DNA of 42,513 nucleotides from Myxococcales bacterium. GTDB taxonomy: Bacteria > Myxococcota_A > UBA9042 > GCA-2863065. Made by a program: the position numbers and the translations under genes. Below the pieces are notes generated by a model. The model searched no databases and was not told where the DNA came from. It was given only the letters and a program-made list of their open reading frames with translations. The stretch covers positions 1 to 42,513 of the forward strand of contig JADMJS010000422.1 of the NCBI GenBank assembly GCA_018780435.1. The letters are read 5' to 3'. Below, piece after piece: positions 21,001 through 29,315 of this stretch; positions within the stretch are counted from its first letter, which is position 1; every line of letters starts with the position of its first letter.

Positions 21001-23055
21001 GGACGAGCACGTACCCGCTTGGCAGGTGTCCGCGTCGGTACAGGCGTCCGCGTCGTCGCAGGCGGTCCCATTGGCTCGCGGCGCCGCGGCGCAGTCGCCC
21101 GTCGTGGGCTGGCAGATCGCCGCCTCGAGGCAGTCGGTCTCCGGGGCACAGAGCACGCCGTCGCACTCGCAGGCATCGCCGACGCCGTCCGCGTCGGTGT
21201 CGAGCTGGCCCGGGTCGTAGGTGTTCGGGCACACGTCGTCGTCGTCGAGGACACAGTCGGCGTCCGTGTCGGTACCGATGCGGGCCGCGAGCTTGCCGTC
21301 GATGGAGTCGAGCGTGATCTGGGCGCTCGAGGAGCTGGGGCCGGTGAGACTGACTTCCGCATTCACATTGACAGGTTGCATCACCGGGCAGGTGTCCTCG
21401 TTCACGAGGTCGAGCGGAACGCAATCGCGACGCAGGTAGTCTCGGCTCGTCGGTCCCGGGTAGGTCGCTGCCGTGCCGAGGGGGTCGACGCTGCCCTGGC
21501 GGTAGTAGATCGCGGACGACTCGCCAGTCACGCCCGCAGGCAGGCCGGCATATCCGCGGTAGTCGACGATGAGGGTCTGGGCCGTCGATCCGGACGGGAC
21601 CACGAGGTTCAGGTTCACCTGGCAGTTCTTCCGTGACTCCGTAGCCGGGATGCCCGGGCCGGACGCGGCGACGAAGCTGTCGAAGATCATCGTGAAGCTG
21701 CGACGGTCGCTGGCGAAAGATGTCCCGACCGAACCCTGGGGACAGCCGGTACCGCCGTAGGTCAGCGACTGCACGTAGACCGGCAACGCAGTGCACGTGA
21801 TCCCGTCGCCATTGAAGCCGCAGTCGCACTCGCAACCGTTGGGCGAGCTGCACGTCGCGTTGTCGCCGCACGTGACGGGCGAGGTCGTGCAACCGAGCGA
21901 GGGGTTGCAGGTCGCTTCCTGACACGCGTCGCCGGTCGCGCACACGATGGGGGTCTCTACACAGCCGGTCGTGGAGACGCATTCGGCCGTGTGGCAGGCG
22001 TCAGACGGCGTGCAGGTCACATTGAGGCACTCGCAGGCGTCGCCGATGCCATCGCCGTCGGTGTCCGTCTGGCTCGGGTTTGAAACCGTCAGGCAATTGT
22101 CCCCTTGATTGCAGGCACCATCGCCATCGTTGTCGATGCAGACGTAGCTGTCACAGGCGTCACCAAAGCCATCGACGTCGAGGTCGATCTGATCGGGGTT
22201 CGGTACGCCGACGCAGTTGTCAGTGGTGTCGGGGATGCCGTCGTTGTCGCTGTCGGGCGCGGTCGCGTCGCGGCAGCAAAGGACGCCGCCGGTGTTCGGG
22301 TTGGTCTGGCGTAGCGTATAGGTCTCGCACAGGCCCGAATCGTCTGCCGTCGTGGGCAGATTGCAGTTGAAGCCGGCGGAGCTGATGCTGCCACACAGGT
22401 TGCCGGTCCAGGTCATGCCGAGCCCGCCGCAAGTCCCATTCGCGCCGATGTTGCCGCAGCCGAACACGTCATTGGTGGTGCGCTCGGTGTTGAGGCAGCC
22501 GAACGTGCATGCCGACGAGTTGCAGTCGGATCCAACGGAGAGCCCGTCAGCGCAACGACCGCAGCCGTTGGTCGCCTGTCGCGTCGCAAACCAGAGCGGC
22601 CCCGAACCCGGCGGCACCGAGCCCGTACAACCCGTCGTCGGGGTCGGCGTTGCTTCCTTGAGATCGTTTACGCCGAGGCAGATGTGCCAGCCTTCGGCGC
22701 AGAGGTCTTCGGCGTTGCAGCCGTTACCGTAGGGGTTGGCGCTGTCGTCGCCTGCGGTGCGGCCACAGGCCGGGGTGCGCGTGTCGTTGACGGCGAGTCC
22801 TGGACACGCCGGCGCGTAAGCGGGGGCGAAGTTCGCGATGCCGGGGATGCTCCACGCGCCGCCGCACGCCGCGATGTTCGGATACGTCGAGACGCCGAGG
22901 TAGCCTTCACGGCTGCCGTCCGCGCAGCCGACCGCCGCGGGCGACACAAGCGATTGAGCCGATGCGGCACCCGCCATACAGGCCAGGGTCAACGCGGCGA
23001 GAGTGACTCGGCGACCTGACGGTGCGGCGAACTGGGTGACGTTGTGCTGGAGCAT
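18013..23055 (-). CDS. Giant secreted protein: DUF4360, TSP3, six-Cys repeats
   Basis: 1680 residues from the ATG at 23055, with CGGAGG eight bases upstream. The signal peptide ends ASAQS near residue 34. A Cys-rich N-terminal region (~40-260) is followed by thrombospondin type 3 calcium-binding repeats (DSDNDGIPDTTDNC style) near 265-345, 593-627, 715-732 and 945-985. A DUF4360 domain lies at ~423-591 (CPQGSVGTSFASDRRSFTM, ESRKNC). A ThuA/class I amidotransferase-like domain at ~735-940 has YDAVFLAGGPYPNQQVLIDY. Six tandem ~70-residue six-Cys repeats occupy ~1018-1435, then a C-terminal domain and a very Cys-rich tail ending with a Gly/Asn/Pro segment (GCDPGNSNQGNPANSNDE, PGNPGKKGGK). It is probably a calcium-stabilised surface or secreted adhesin. 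No protease motif is visible. Confidence 0.9.
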   Translation of the reverse strand: MLQHNVTQFAAPSGRRVTLAALTLACMAGAASAQSLVSPAAVGCADGSREGYLGVSTYPNIAACGGAWSIPGIANFAPAYAPACPGLAVNDTRTPACGRTAGDDSANPYGNGCNAEDLCAEGWHICLGVNDLKEATPTPTTGCTGSVPPGSGPLWFATRQATNGCGRCADGLSVGSDCNSSACTFGCLNTERTTNDVFGCGNIGANGTCGGLGMTWTGNLCGSISSAGFNCNLPTTADDSGLCETYTLRQTNPNTGGVLCCRDATAPDSDNDGIPDTTDNCVGVPNPDQIDLDVDGFGDACDSYVCIDNDGDGACNQGDNCLTVSNPSQTDTDGDGIGDACECLNVTCTPSDACHTAECVSTTGCVETPIVCATGDACQEATCNPSLGCTTSPVTCGDNATCSSPNGCECDCGFNGDGITCTALPVYVQSLTYGGTGCPQGSVGTSFASDRRSFTMIFDSFVAASGPGIPATESRKNCQVNLNLVVPSGSTAQTLIVDYRGYAGLPAGVTGESSAIYYRQGSVDPLGTAATYPGPTSRDYLRRDCVPLDLVNEDTCPVMQPVNVNAEVSLTGPSSSSAQITLDSIDGKLAARIGTDTDADCVLDDDDVCPNTYDPGQLDTDADGVGDACECDGVLCAPETDCLEAAICQPTTGDCAAAPRANGTACDDADACTDADTCQAGTCSSGPAADCDDGDACSADACDSATGCVHTPQDEDGDGVCDSDDNCPTVPNGSTAGNSKIFVNNDEWTLTDHGFNVAAGTPKYVENLANWFTGGGPGKFLAYSNNFGLNGTRLKQTMAALGHTYTVSMVAPFTVATLQQYDAVFLAGGPYPNQQVLIDYVKAGGNVYIGAGTGNGGSATEAAAWNTFLAEFGLGFRSSYNGVGGVWIPSSPHPVFAGVSSLFADNGNTVFQRTPVNPDTALIVPTSAGGGGALFAQYDAAISGPDGQDDVDADGVGDACDNCPNAANADQADADADGKGDVCDDCPFQGGLLANGASACADGGTRATCANGVLTLTSCGQDSCADTGDAFGGGSCSAIDYVCTAGTCGSSPTSGYDTCGGTASAPTVTAWACSAAGNRCEATTLARADACNDSGDHTGGGSCAASDWTCAGGRLNVNDTSGTDVCTDGGWDTSLTYWACSMHGNACLQGLNVQSENCLDSSPGSAGGGVCASERPYCDGNRIVVDTFHGEDVCSGDDGVRVDGFGCVDVDGDSYIDSCSAEVTTHSDACTDSGDSLGSGACSASNVVCDGTTAVRTDSSGTDLCGGSDDAPSVTTWSCIAADGAAADTCVSAVTERADGCSDTGTAMGGGACSATDWDCAGGTLSETTSNGTDVCGGSSDAPSVTVYACAATDGAGADACVQSATARADSCDDSGDASGGGTCAASDWSCADGIISSTSSSGVDTCGDGSEGQTTYYACATAEGADADLCVPVADTTPPAVSVTLTPAGTLADGTQLLALTCEATDICDDTVATALGVVTPSTAGYTTTQQIASAVTVQFNSRNKKLTIQAPAPADILTQLNELGGLQLSDGTLVVLSLGSAPVYQYEFRTEGAIDYLRIKNQLARFWCDATDDSGNEASAYVETSTQATCGCDIACACPSNGPCACTWSCKKPASTCVCTAQGACTCSCSAGCNQGVGNGSEGCDPGNSNQGNPANSNDEPTPSGTGTPGNPGKKGGK
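18750..20004 (-). repeat. Six tandem 70-residue six-cysteine repeats
   Basis: Within the giant secreted protein, six units of ~66-72 residues follow each other without linkers. Shared features are RADxCxDSGD, GGGxCxASDWxC, SGTDVCGG, an aromatic-Ala-Cys and a closing Cys. Each unit has about six cysteines, enough for three disulfides. Units 4-6 are most alike; units 1-3 have diverged. Confidence 0.88.
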
Positions 23056-23203
23056 CTATGGGCCTCCGATCGGCATTCCTGGGCTGTGCGGCGCAGGATG
23101 GCTGTCCTCGTTTGGAAACGCCTTACCCTAGCTACCCTGTGCGGGTCAACAGGAATTCTGATGGCAGGTCGTCCCAGCGACGCTGCGTTCGAGTGGACGA
23201 GCG

Positions 23204-23611
23204 TTACCGAAGTGAACACGCTATCCACGCCAGGAGTAGCTTGCGGTCGGTCTCCGAGACGCCTCCGGCCGGCGGCATCCCTCCAAGCTCCGAACCGGCA
23301 CGCGCGACGATGCGGTCCTGCCACGTGAGCACATCATCGAGAGTATCGAAGGCGACTTCGGCTGGCGCGCCGTGGCGGTCCGCTGCGCCGTGGGCGTGAC
23401 AAGCTTGACAATTGTCGAGCACAAATCCTTCGCCGAAGTTGGCCCACGTGAGGATGGGGACCGCGTCGCAAGGCTCTATGGCGCCCTCGGAGTCGATGTT
23501 CGGGGCTGAGTCGAAGATGGTGGCGATGTCGTTAGCGCCGCCTTTTGCGTCTACGGAGTCACTGGCCTCGACGGCGCATCCGAGCAGGACGAATGAGAGA
23601 AGCGTCTTCAA
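23204..23611 (-). CDS. Mono-haem cytochrome c-type lipoprotein
   Basis: 135 residues starting at a TTG at 23611 that overlaps the TGA of the upstream gene (TTGA), which supports coupled translation. The short signal peptide has lipobox LLGC (Cys12). A single haem-binding motif NCQACH (C68, C71, H72) lies in the middle, and GGMPPAGG at ~110-117 supplies Met112 as a likely axial ligand. The ending DRKLLLAWIACSLR is the usual last helix of these small planctomycete/myxobacterial cytochrome-like domains. It is probably a membrane-anchored periplasmic electron carrier serving the DUF1501/DUF1549-type proteins encoded just upstream. Confidence 0.82.
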   Translation of the reverse strand: MKTLLSFVLLGCAVEASDSVDAKGGANDIATIFDSAPNIDSEGAIEPCDAVPILTWANFGEGFVLDNCQACHAHGAADRHGAPAEVAFDTLDDVLTWQDRIVARAGSELGGMPPAGGVSETDRKLLLAWIACSLR

Positions 23612-24870
23612 CCGAGCACACCCAGTAGCGGCTCGACGCCGGGCCCGAACACGCCTGGGTCCATTCCGGCGAGCGCGAGGAGGGTCGCGCCGAGCTGAGC
23701 CGGCGTGGGCGCTGGGCGCTGCACGTCGACCTCACCGGACGCCGGATCCACGCCAAGCCCCCGATATCCCTGGTCATAACCGCCGACGGCGCGGCCGCCC
23801 GTGACGCCATCACCCGCGATGAGCGCCGAGGTCCACGGCCAATGATCTCGGCCGAGGTCGGCGTTTAGCTGCGGGGTGCGCGCCATCTCGGAGAGCACGA
23901 CGACCACGGTGTCGTCGAGGACATTCCGGTCCGTTGGAGCGCCGTCCGGACCCCGAACCGGCGTAGCCGCCGCCTTGCTGAAGAAGCCGTTCAGGCCCGC
24001 GAAGAGCGACTCCCAGAGCGGTCCTTGCTGATTGTCGCTGTCGGTGTGGGTGTCCCAGAACGCGGGGGGTGAGACGGTGACGCAATGAGCGAGGCCACGC
24101 GAGAGAAGCGCAAGCGCGATGTCGAGCTGACTGCCGAGGCTCCCATCTGACGAAAACGAGACGTCGTAACGAAGATCCTGAAGGCGCTCGGAACGTGAGA
24201 GCGCGGCGTCGAGAGCGGCACGGCGCGGTCCGGGACGGGCGTCTCGGGCCGCTCTGGTGCGTCGCGCCACGAAGTCGTTGACGATTCGCGTCGCGGGAGC
24301 GCTCAGGCCAGGGGTCGGCTGGTCGCTTCGGAGCCGCACGTCGCCGGAGATGAGCTCCTGGAGCTGACCGGAGACCCCGGAGCGCGCCACCAGCGATGAA
24401 AGCGGGCCGGGGTAGGACGGGCCGGAGAGCACGAGATGCGGCAGCGCCGCGTTCTCGCCGAGCTGGGCGAGCCGCGTGGCGTGGTCGGTGCCATCGCCGC
24501 TGGCTCGTCCGGTCATCATGGTGAACTCACACACCTCGTGGCTCACCGAACGGACCGAGAGGCCGTGGAGCACCAGCGAGCGGGCGCCCCACTGCTCGAA
24601 GAAGCGAGTGACGGAGGGGCGGCTCGGGCTGAGGACGAGAGGGATACCCGCGACGGTCGCCGGCTCGGCGAGGACCGGCATCGCGATTTGCGGCTGGCCG
24701 AAGAGCGGCGTGAGCACATTCAGCGGGTCCCATCCACCACGGTTGACTACGAATAGAAAACGTCTTGTCGGCTGAAGGGGGACCAGGGCCGAGCTGCGGG
24801 CCGCCCAGGCCGACGTGAGAAGACCGGCGAGCCCGGTGAGGCCGAGCTGAAGTGCAGTGCGTCGCTTCAT
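23608..24870 (-). CDS. DUF1501 family protein, Tat-exported
   Basis: 420 residues from the ATG at 24870, which overlaps the TGA of the preceding gene (TGATG). The signal begins MKRRTALQLGLTGLAGLL, a twin-arginine-like pattern with cleavage near ARSSA. The body matches DUF1501: a GGWDPLN opening, SVSHEVCEFTMMTGR, a WDTHTDSDNQ motif with His/Asp residues, VVVVLSEMARTPQLN, and DHWPWTSALIAGDGVTGGRAVGGYD near the end. DUF1501 proteins are alkaline phosphatase/sulfatase-fold relatives of unknown substrate and are usually paired with DUF1549/DUF1553 or DUF1800 proteins, as seen here. Confidence 0.88.
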   Translation of the reverse strand: MKRRTALQLGLTGLAGLLTSAWAARSSALVPLQPTRRFLFVVNRGGWDPLNVLTPLFGQPQIAMPVLAEPATVAGIPLVLSPSRPSVTRFFEQWGARSLVLHGLSVRSVSHEVCEFTMMTGRASGDGTDHATRLAQLGENAALPHLVLSGPSYPGPLSSLVARSGVSGQLQELISGDVRLRSDQPTPGLSAPATRIVNDFVARRTRAARDARPGPRRAALDAALSRSERLQDLRYDVSFSSDGSLGSQLDIALALLSRGLAHCVTVSPPAFWDTHTDSDNQQGPLWESLFAGLNGFFSKAAATPVRGPDGAPTDRNVLDDTVVVVLSEMARTPQLNADLGRDHWPWTSALIAGDGVTGGRAVGGYDQGYRGLGVDPASGEVDVQRPAPTPAQLGATLLALAGMDPGVFGPGVEPLLGVLG

Positions 24871-26588
24871 CAGTACACCACCAGCTCGGGGTCGCGGAGG
24901 AGCGCGGTGAGGAGGCCCGCCCACGCCGCGGCGGGCCCGTCCATGGCGTCGAGCTGACGCCAGAGCTGGAGCGATGCGTCGACTTCGAGGCTGAGCGGCG
25001 CGACGTCAGTCCCGAAGAGGCGCTCGTGCCAACGACCGATCTGGTCGCGCCAGAGGCCGTCCTCGGCGTCCTCAGGGAAAGGCGTCGCCGGGTCGAACTC
25101 GAAGAGTGGCGAGCCCTCCCAGTTCTGAACGGCGTAGGCGGCGGCGGCTTCGGCCGAGCGTTGCCATACGATGGCCATGGTGGTCGTCGGCAGGGTCGCC
25201 GGCTCCGAGCCCGACCGGCCATCGCCACCACCCGCGAGCGTGCGAAAGCCCGTGCGGTCGGTCGCGAGGAGGTCGGCGCCGCCCGCCGTGAGTCGGAAGC
25301 CCGTCCATTCTTGGAGGATATTGGCCCACACCTCCGGTGGGACCAGCTTCTCGCCCTGCCCGGTCGCGGGGTCCGGCGCCTCGCGGTAGCGGGGATCGGT
25401 CAGAATGGAGCGCATCAGCCCGCGCATCGTGAGCCCGCCCGCAATGAAGGCTTCGCGGTGGCGCGAGAGGGCGTCGAGCTCGTCACGATCGGTCTCCCGG
25501 ACGCGACGGCGCAGGAGCAGCTCCCAGGTCCGTTCGACCGCGCACTGAACGAAGCGCGGGTCAGCCGCCAGCTGCCGGCCGAGGTCGGCGAGCGTGAAGC
25601 CTGGGGAGCCGTAGAAGCCCGGTGGGAGCTCGGTCGTGGTGCGCCACGCGCCCTCCCGCTCGGGGTGGTACTCCGTGAGCTCAGTAGCGGTCTTGTCCGT
25701 GTACTGGAGCCCCGCGAGGTAGCCGGCCAGGGGGTCGAGCGCCGAGTGGCAGCCGATACAGCCCGTGTTCTGGCGGATCGCGTCGCGCACGGCGGCTTCG
25801 TCGGTGAGATCGATGTCCCGGGGGAAGTCGACGGGGCGGTCGAGGAAGTCCGAGCACAAGAAGATGCGCGCGATCGCGTTAGCGCGACCGCGACCGTAGC
25901 TCACGCCGTCGGAGAGGTAGCGCCACCAGAGGCCGTTGGTGGAGAGCACGCCCGCGGGCGGTCGCGCGTCGGTGTAGCGGGCTGGCCGCCAACCGGGGCC
26001 CTGCCCCTCCGGCTCGACGGGCCATACGGACGCCAGCAGGTCGTCCGTCATCGTCCAGCCCGCGGTGACGACGTCGGTCCAGGGCCGGTCCTCCATCGCG
26101 ATACGCCGGATGATCTGGAGCGGCTCGTCGCCGATGGCGCGGTAGAGCGCTGGCTCCTGTTCGGGCGCAAGGCCGAAGTCGACCGCCTGCACGGGGAAGT
26201 CTTCGACGCGTGTCCGCAAGACCTGAGACCAGAGGTCGGCGATGCGGACGCCGAAGCGGGGATCGGCGAGAAACTCCTCAATCAGTACAGCGAGTTCGGT
26301 GTTCGAGTCCGCACCCTCGACGCGAGCCCGCTCTTCCGGCGACGGCCGTATGCCTCGGAGGTCGAGGGAGAGCCGCGTGAGCAGGGCCGGGGCGTCCAAG
26401 GAGGGGCCCACGGGGACGACGGGGAAGGGCTCGGGCCCTCGGGGCTCGGCGGCGTCCGGCGCGCTCGGGGCCTGGGCGTCGGCGGTGACCGCATCGCTCG
26501 TGGGGGCGCTCGCCAAGTTCGGGCGCTCGTCACAGGCCGACAGCGTCGACAGCGCGAGTCCGAAGGCCAACGTGGCGCGGGTCACCAT
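24870..26588 (-). CDS. DUF1549-type haem lipoprotein
   Basis: 572 residues from the ATG at 26588. A much longer open frame exists upstream, but it overlaps the preceding gene and reads as shadow, whereas the chosen start gives a clean lipoprotein signal (LALSTLSAC, Cys19). After an Ala/Pro linker comes a DUF1549-like segment (LLTRLSLDLRGIRPSPEE, FLADPRFGVRIADLWS). A haem c motif CIGCH lies at C277-H281 followed by LDPLAGYL, and DUF1588/1553-like parts include VERTWELLLRR and ILTDPRYRE. These proteins are predicted periplasmic components acting with DUF1501 partners; the reaction is unknown. The start overlaps the upstream stop by 7 bp. Confidence 0.82.
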   Translation of the reverse strand: MVTRATLAFGLALSTLSACDERPNLASAPTSDAVTADAQAPSAPDAAEPRGPEPFPVVPVGPSLDAPALLTRLSLDLRGIRPSPEERARVEGADSNTELAVLIEEFLADPRFGVRIADLWSQVLRTRVEDFPVQAVDFGLAPEQEPALYRAIGDEPLQIIRRIAMEDRPWTDVVTAGWTMTDDLLASVWPVEPEGQGPGWRPARYTDARPPAGVLSTNGLWWRYLSDGVSYGRGRANAIARIFLCSDFLDRPVDFPRDIDLTDEAAVRDAIRQNTGCIGCHSALDPLAGYLAGLQYTDKTATELTEYHPEREGAWRTTTELPPGFYGSPGFTLADLGRQLAADPRFVQCAVERTWELLLRRRVRETDRDELDALSRHREAFIAGGLTMRGLMRSILTDPRYREAPDPATGQGEKLVPPEVWANILQEWTGFRLTAGGADLLATDRTGFRTLAGGGDGRSGSEPATLPTTTMAIVWQRSAEAAAAYAVQNWEGSPLFEFDPATPFPEDAEDGLWRDQIGRWHERLFGTDVAPLSLEVDASLQLWRQLDAMDGPAAAWAGLLTALLRDPELVVY

Positions 26589-27646
26589 GGCGAGTCTCCC
26601 GTCCACACGAGGAAAGGCGCCGTGTCGAGGCAAGTCGGATCGACGGGACTGCCGCGAAACCAGGAGGCGCCGCACGTGTCGCAGGACTCGGCATCGGTCA
26701 CGGGGGCGGCGTCGGTCGGACCGTCGAACGCGATGTCGAACCAGTTGCCGTCGGGGCCGCGCACCGACGCGTCGCCGCCCGGCTCGGAGAAACACGTCGC
26801 GCCTCCGAAGGCGTCGCGGAGCGTCAGCCCATCGAACGAGACCGCCGTGGCGCCTCCTGGGAAGCCGTCGAGGCCGCTGATACCGCCGCTGATGAGCAGG
26901 TTGTGCCCGCCCGTGGGGACGTAGACCCAGCCATCGACGCGGAGGGTCGGCCGGCGCTTGCCTGAGAGCCACGCATCGGCGGGAGCACGCGGCCCCCCGG
27001 CGCTAAAAGTGCCGTTCATGCTCCGGCCGAAGGCGCGGGCGTCTGCGTTCCTGCCGGCGTAGGCGGCGACCGTGCCGGCGCCTTCGAGGAAGGTCCCGTC
27101 CGCCGCCTCGATACGTCCGGCGAGGTTCACCTCGAAGCCGTCCGAGGTCAGGCCATCGGCTTCGAGACCCACGGTCCAGCTCGAGTAACCCTGCCCCGAG
27201 AAGCGGGTGCCGTCGGAGGCCGTACACTCGCCCTGCCAGTAGTACGCCTTCGTGGGACCGTAGTCGTAAGTCAGGACGAAGGGGCAGCCGGTCGGGTCGC
27301 CCTGACCGGGCGCCGGCCGGGGGTAGAGCAGGTCCTGAAGTCCTTGAACGGCGTCCGGTGACAGCGCGAGCACGGCGTCGAGGGCCGCCGCCAGAGCCGC
27401 AGCACGCGTCCCGGCATCGAGCGATGGCTCGATGGGCGTGTCTTCCGGCGGGTAGATCCAGGGGGTGGGCTCGAGGTGCTCGGCGTCTGGGCCGACATCG
27501 TCGCCTCTGACGTCGGGTGAGTCCGGTGCGTCCTCGGCGCTGACGACGTCGGACGGCGTCGAGGTCCCGGTCTCGCATCCAAGCGCCAGGGCGCCCACGA
27601 CGATCAAGACGGGCACCACGCCCAACCTCAGAAGAACCCTGCGCAT
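26582..27646 (-). CDS. Hypothetical lipoprotein
   Basis: 354 residues from the ATG at 27646, preceded by GAAGGTGA. The signal peptide has lipobox ALALGC. An acidic Asp/Pro/Ser linker (TSTPSDVVSAEDAPDSPD) is followed by a ~250-residue beta-rich domain with repeated short strands (ECTASDGTRFSGQGYSSW, GYVYVP-like WVYVPTGGHNLLISGGISG) and a C-terminal pair of Cys (CDTCGASW) plus one near the end. I do not recognise the fold. It is the first gene of the four-gene cluster with the DUF1549-type, DUF1501 and cytochrome genes, all overlapping, so it probably belongs to the same envelope complex. Confidence 0.8.
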   Translation of the reverse strand: MRRVLLRLGVVPVLIVVGALALGCETGTSTPSDVVSAEDAPDSPDVRGDDVGPDAEHLEPTPWIYPPEDTPIEPSLDAGTRAAALAAALDAVLALSPDAVQGLQDLLYPRPAPGQGDPTGCPFVLTYDYGPTKAYYWQGECTASDGTRFSGQGYSSWTVGLEADGLTSDGFEVNLAGRIEAADGTFLEGAGTVAAYAGRNADARAFGRSMNGTFSAGGPRAPADAWLSGKRRPTLRVDGWVYVPTGGHNLLISGGISGLDGFPGGATAVSFDGLTLRDAFGGATCFSEPGGDASVRGPDGNWFDIAFDGPTDAAPVTDAESCDTCGASWFRGSPVDPTCLDTAPFLVWTGDSPW

Positions 27647-27941
27647 GTCGTCACCTTCGCGGCCGATGGGCCCAAGGCCGATCGTTCGTTCGCTGAGCAG
27701 CGTAGGGTGGATGTTTTCGGGGTTCAAGACCCCGGATGTGACAAGACAACCGGCGACCGTCAGGTGTAGCCGAGTGCTCCCTCTAAGTTATGACTCGCAC
27801 GCAAGCACTCGCCGGGACACGATGCCCCTATGCATCGAGAGTTCGAGGCTGCTTTGGGTGCAGCGACGGCGGACGGCTGAACCTCGCCCCGTCCTCCCGG
27901 CTCGCCGTTGACGTCCCGCCGCCCGAAGTCACACTCAGGTC
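27647..27941. promoter_or_regulatory. Divergent intergenic region with a hairpin
   Basis: This 295-bp spacer lies between the leftward lipoprotein operon and the rightward serine dehydratase gene and should hold promoters for both. A 6-bp stem with 5-base loop (CGGGGT/ACCCCG) occupies 27718-27734. It has no U-tract in the direction needed for a terminator. No convincing -35/-10 pair or riboswitch was seen. Confidence 0.4.
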
Positions 27942-29309
27942 ATGCCGAACCTGCCCATCCTACTACGCGTCCTCGACATCTTCCGGATTGGGCCGGGCCC
28001 GTCGTCGTCACACACCGTAGGACCGATGCGCGCGACGCGGCGTTTTCGTGAGCGATGTATTGGACTTGGGCTGGTCCCGTCGCGCGTCGAGGTCGAGCTG
28101 CTCGGGTCTCTCGCGGCCACGGGACGCGGCCACGGCACCGATCGCGCCGTGCTGGCGGGCCTGCTCGGCTGGGAGCCCGAGACCGTCGACCCCGACGCGT
28201 TCGCCGGGCTCATGGAGCGCCTCGATCGAGTCCCGGCGATCCCGTGGGGCGCGGGCTACGTGGCCATACGAACGACCGATGTCATCTGGCGGCGCGGCGG
28301 GAAGCGCGACCTGCCCCACCCGAACACGCTCGTGGTGCGCGCTTACGGCGACCGCGGCGTCTTGCTCGAGGAGACCTGGTGCTCGATCGGGGGCGGGTTC
28401 GTGCGGCGCGAAGGCGGTGAGAACGACGCCGCACCGGCGCCGCTCTCGCCGCCGATCGCGCCCTTTCACGATGGCGACTCACTCGTGGAGATAGGCAAGC
28501 AGTTCGGGAGCATCGGCGCGGCGATTCTCGCCAACGAAGCCGCGTGGGAGCGCCACCCCGGGGAGGTCGCGGCGGGGCTCGACGCCGTCGTCGCCGCGTT
28601 CGAGCGCTGCATTGCGCGAGGCCTGCGGTCGCGGGGCGTGCTCCCGGGAGGCCTCGGGGTCAGGCGGCGAGCGCCGGAGCTCCTCGAGAGCCTCGAGGCC
28701 GGGCGCGTCCCCGACTTCTGGCGCCACATCGCTCTCGCCCAGGCCTACGCCTACGCCGTCAACGAAGAGAACGCCGCCGGGGGGCTCGTGGTGACGGCGC
28801 CGACGAACGGCGCGTCGGGCATCTTCCCGGCTGTGCTCATCGAAGCCATGCGGCGGCTCGGCGTGGACCGCGCCGCGATGCATCGGGCGCTCGCGACCGG
28901 GGCCGGGATCGCGATGGTGGTCAAGACTTACGCGTCGCTGTCGGGCGCCGAGGTCGGCTGCCAGGGCGAAGTCGGGACGGCGACGGCGATGGCGGCGGCG
29001 GCGCTGACGGAGCTCCTCGGCGGGTCGCCGGATGCGGTCGAGACGGCGGCCGAGATCGGGCTCGAACACAACCTCGGCCTGACCTGCGACCCGATACGGG
29101 GACTCGTCCAAGCGCCCTGCATCGAACGAAACGCGATGGGCGTCGCGAAGGCCTGGAGCGCCGCGATGCTCGCGCTCAACGCGGGCGGCAAGGGGATCGT
29201 CAGCCTCGACAAGGTCGTGAGGGTGATGAAGCGCACGGGCGACGACATGATGCGCGAGTACAAAGAGACGTCGGAAGGCGGCCTCGCCGTTGCATTCCCG
29301 GAATGTTGA
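27942..29309 (+). CDS. sdaA: L-serine ammonia-lyase (L-serine dehydratase)
   Basis: 455 residues, the usual length of the single-chain iron-sulfur enzyme. It converts L-serine to pyruvate and ammonia in the cytoplasm. The N-terminal domain starts with the conserved [15 protein letters not shown] (SSSHT at 21-25). The catalytic domain contains [20 protein letters not shown]. Three cysteines at 340 (GCQGEVG), 382 (LTCDPI) and 393 (APCIERN) have the spacing of the [4Fe-4S] ligands of E. coli SdaA. A weak AGGT precedes the ATG. It converges with the next lipoprotein gene, with only six bases between the stops. Confidence 0.96.
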   Translation: MPNLPILLRVLDIFRIGPGPSSSHTVGPMRATRRFRERCIGLGLVPSRVEVELLGSLAATGRGHGTDRAVLAGLLGWEPETVDPDAFAGLMERLDRVPAIPWGAGYVAIRTTDVIWRRGGKRDLPHPNTLVVRAYGDRGVLLEETWCSIGGGFVRREGGENDAAPAPLSPPIAPFHDGDSLVEIGKQFGSIGAAILANEAAWERHPGEVAAGLDAVVAAFERCIARGLRSRGVLPGGLGVRRRAPELLESLEAGRVPDFWRHIALAQAYAYAVNEENAAGGLVVTAPTNGASGIFPAVLIEAMRRLGVDRAAMHRALATGAGIAMVVKTYASLSGAEVGCQGEVGTATAMAAAALTELLGGSPDAVETAAEIGLEHNLGLTCDPIRGLVQAPCIERNAMGVAKAWSAAMLALNAGGKGIVSLDKVVRVMKRTGDDMMREYKETSEGGLAVAFPEC

Positions 29310-29315
29310 CGCCGT

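Noticed and set aside
17971..21636. 1221-codon plus-strand frame opposite the giant secreted protein
   Set aside because: Low-complexity Arg/Ala/Val composition. The minus strand has signal peptide, SD and recognisable domains.
23120..23150. TTGACC as a -35 box for the giant secreted protein
   Set aside because: The hexamer 17 bases on (GTAAGG) matches the -10 consensus poorly, so the promoter is not supported.
24852..26924. 690-codon plus-strand frame opposite the DUF1549-type gene
   Set aside because: Arg/Glu/Val-rich mirror of a gene with lipobox and haem motif.
27718..27734. Hairpin as an intrinsic terminator
   Set aside because: The stem is short and the run of T lies on the wrong side for either flanking gene; both genes start nearby rather than end.
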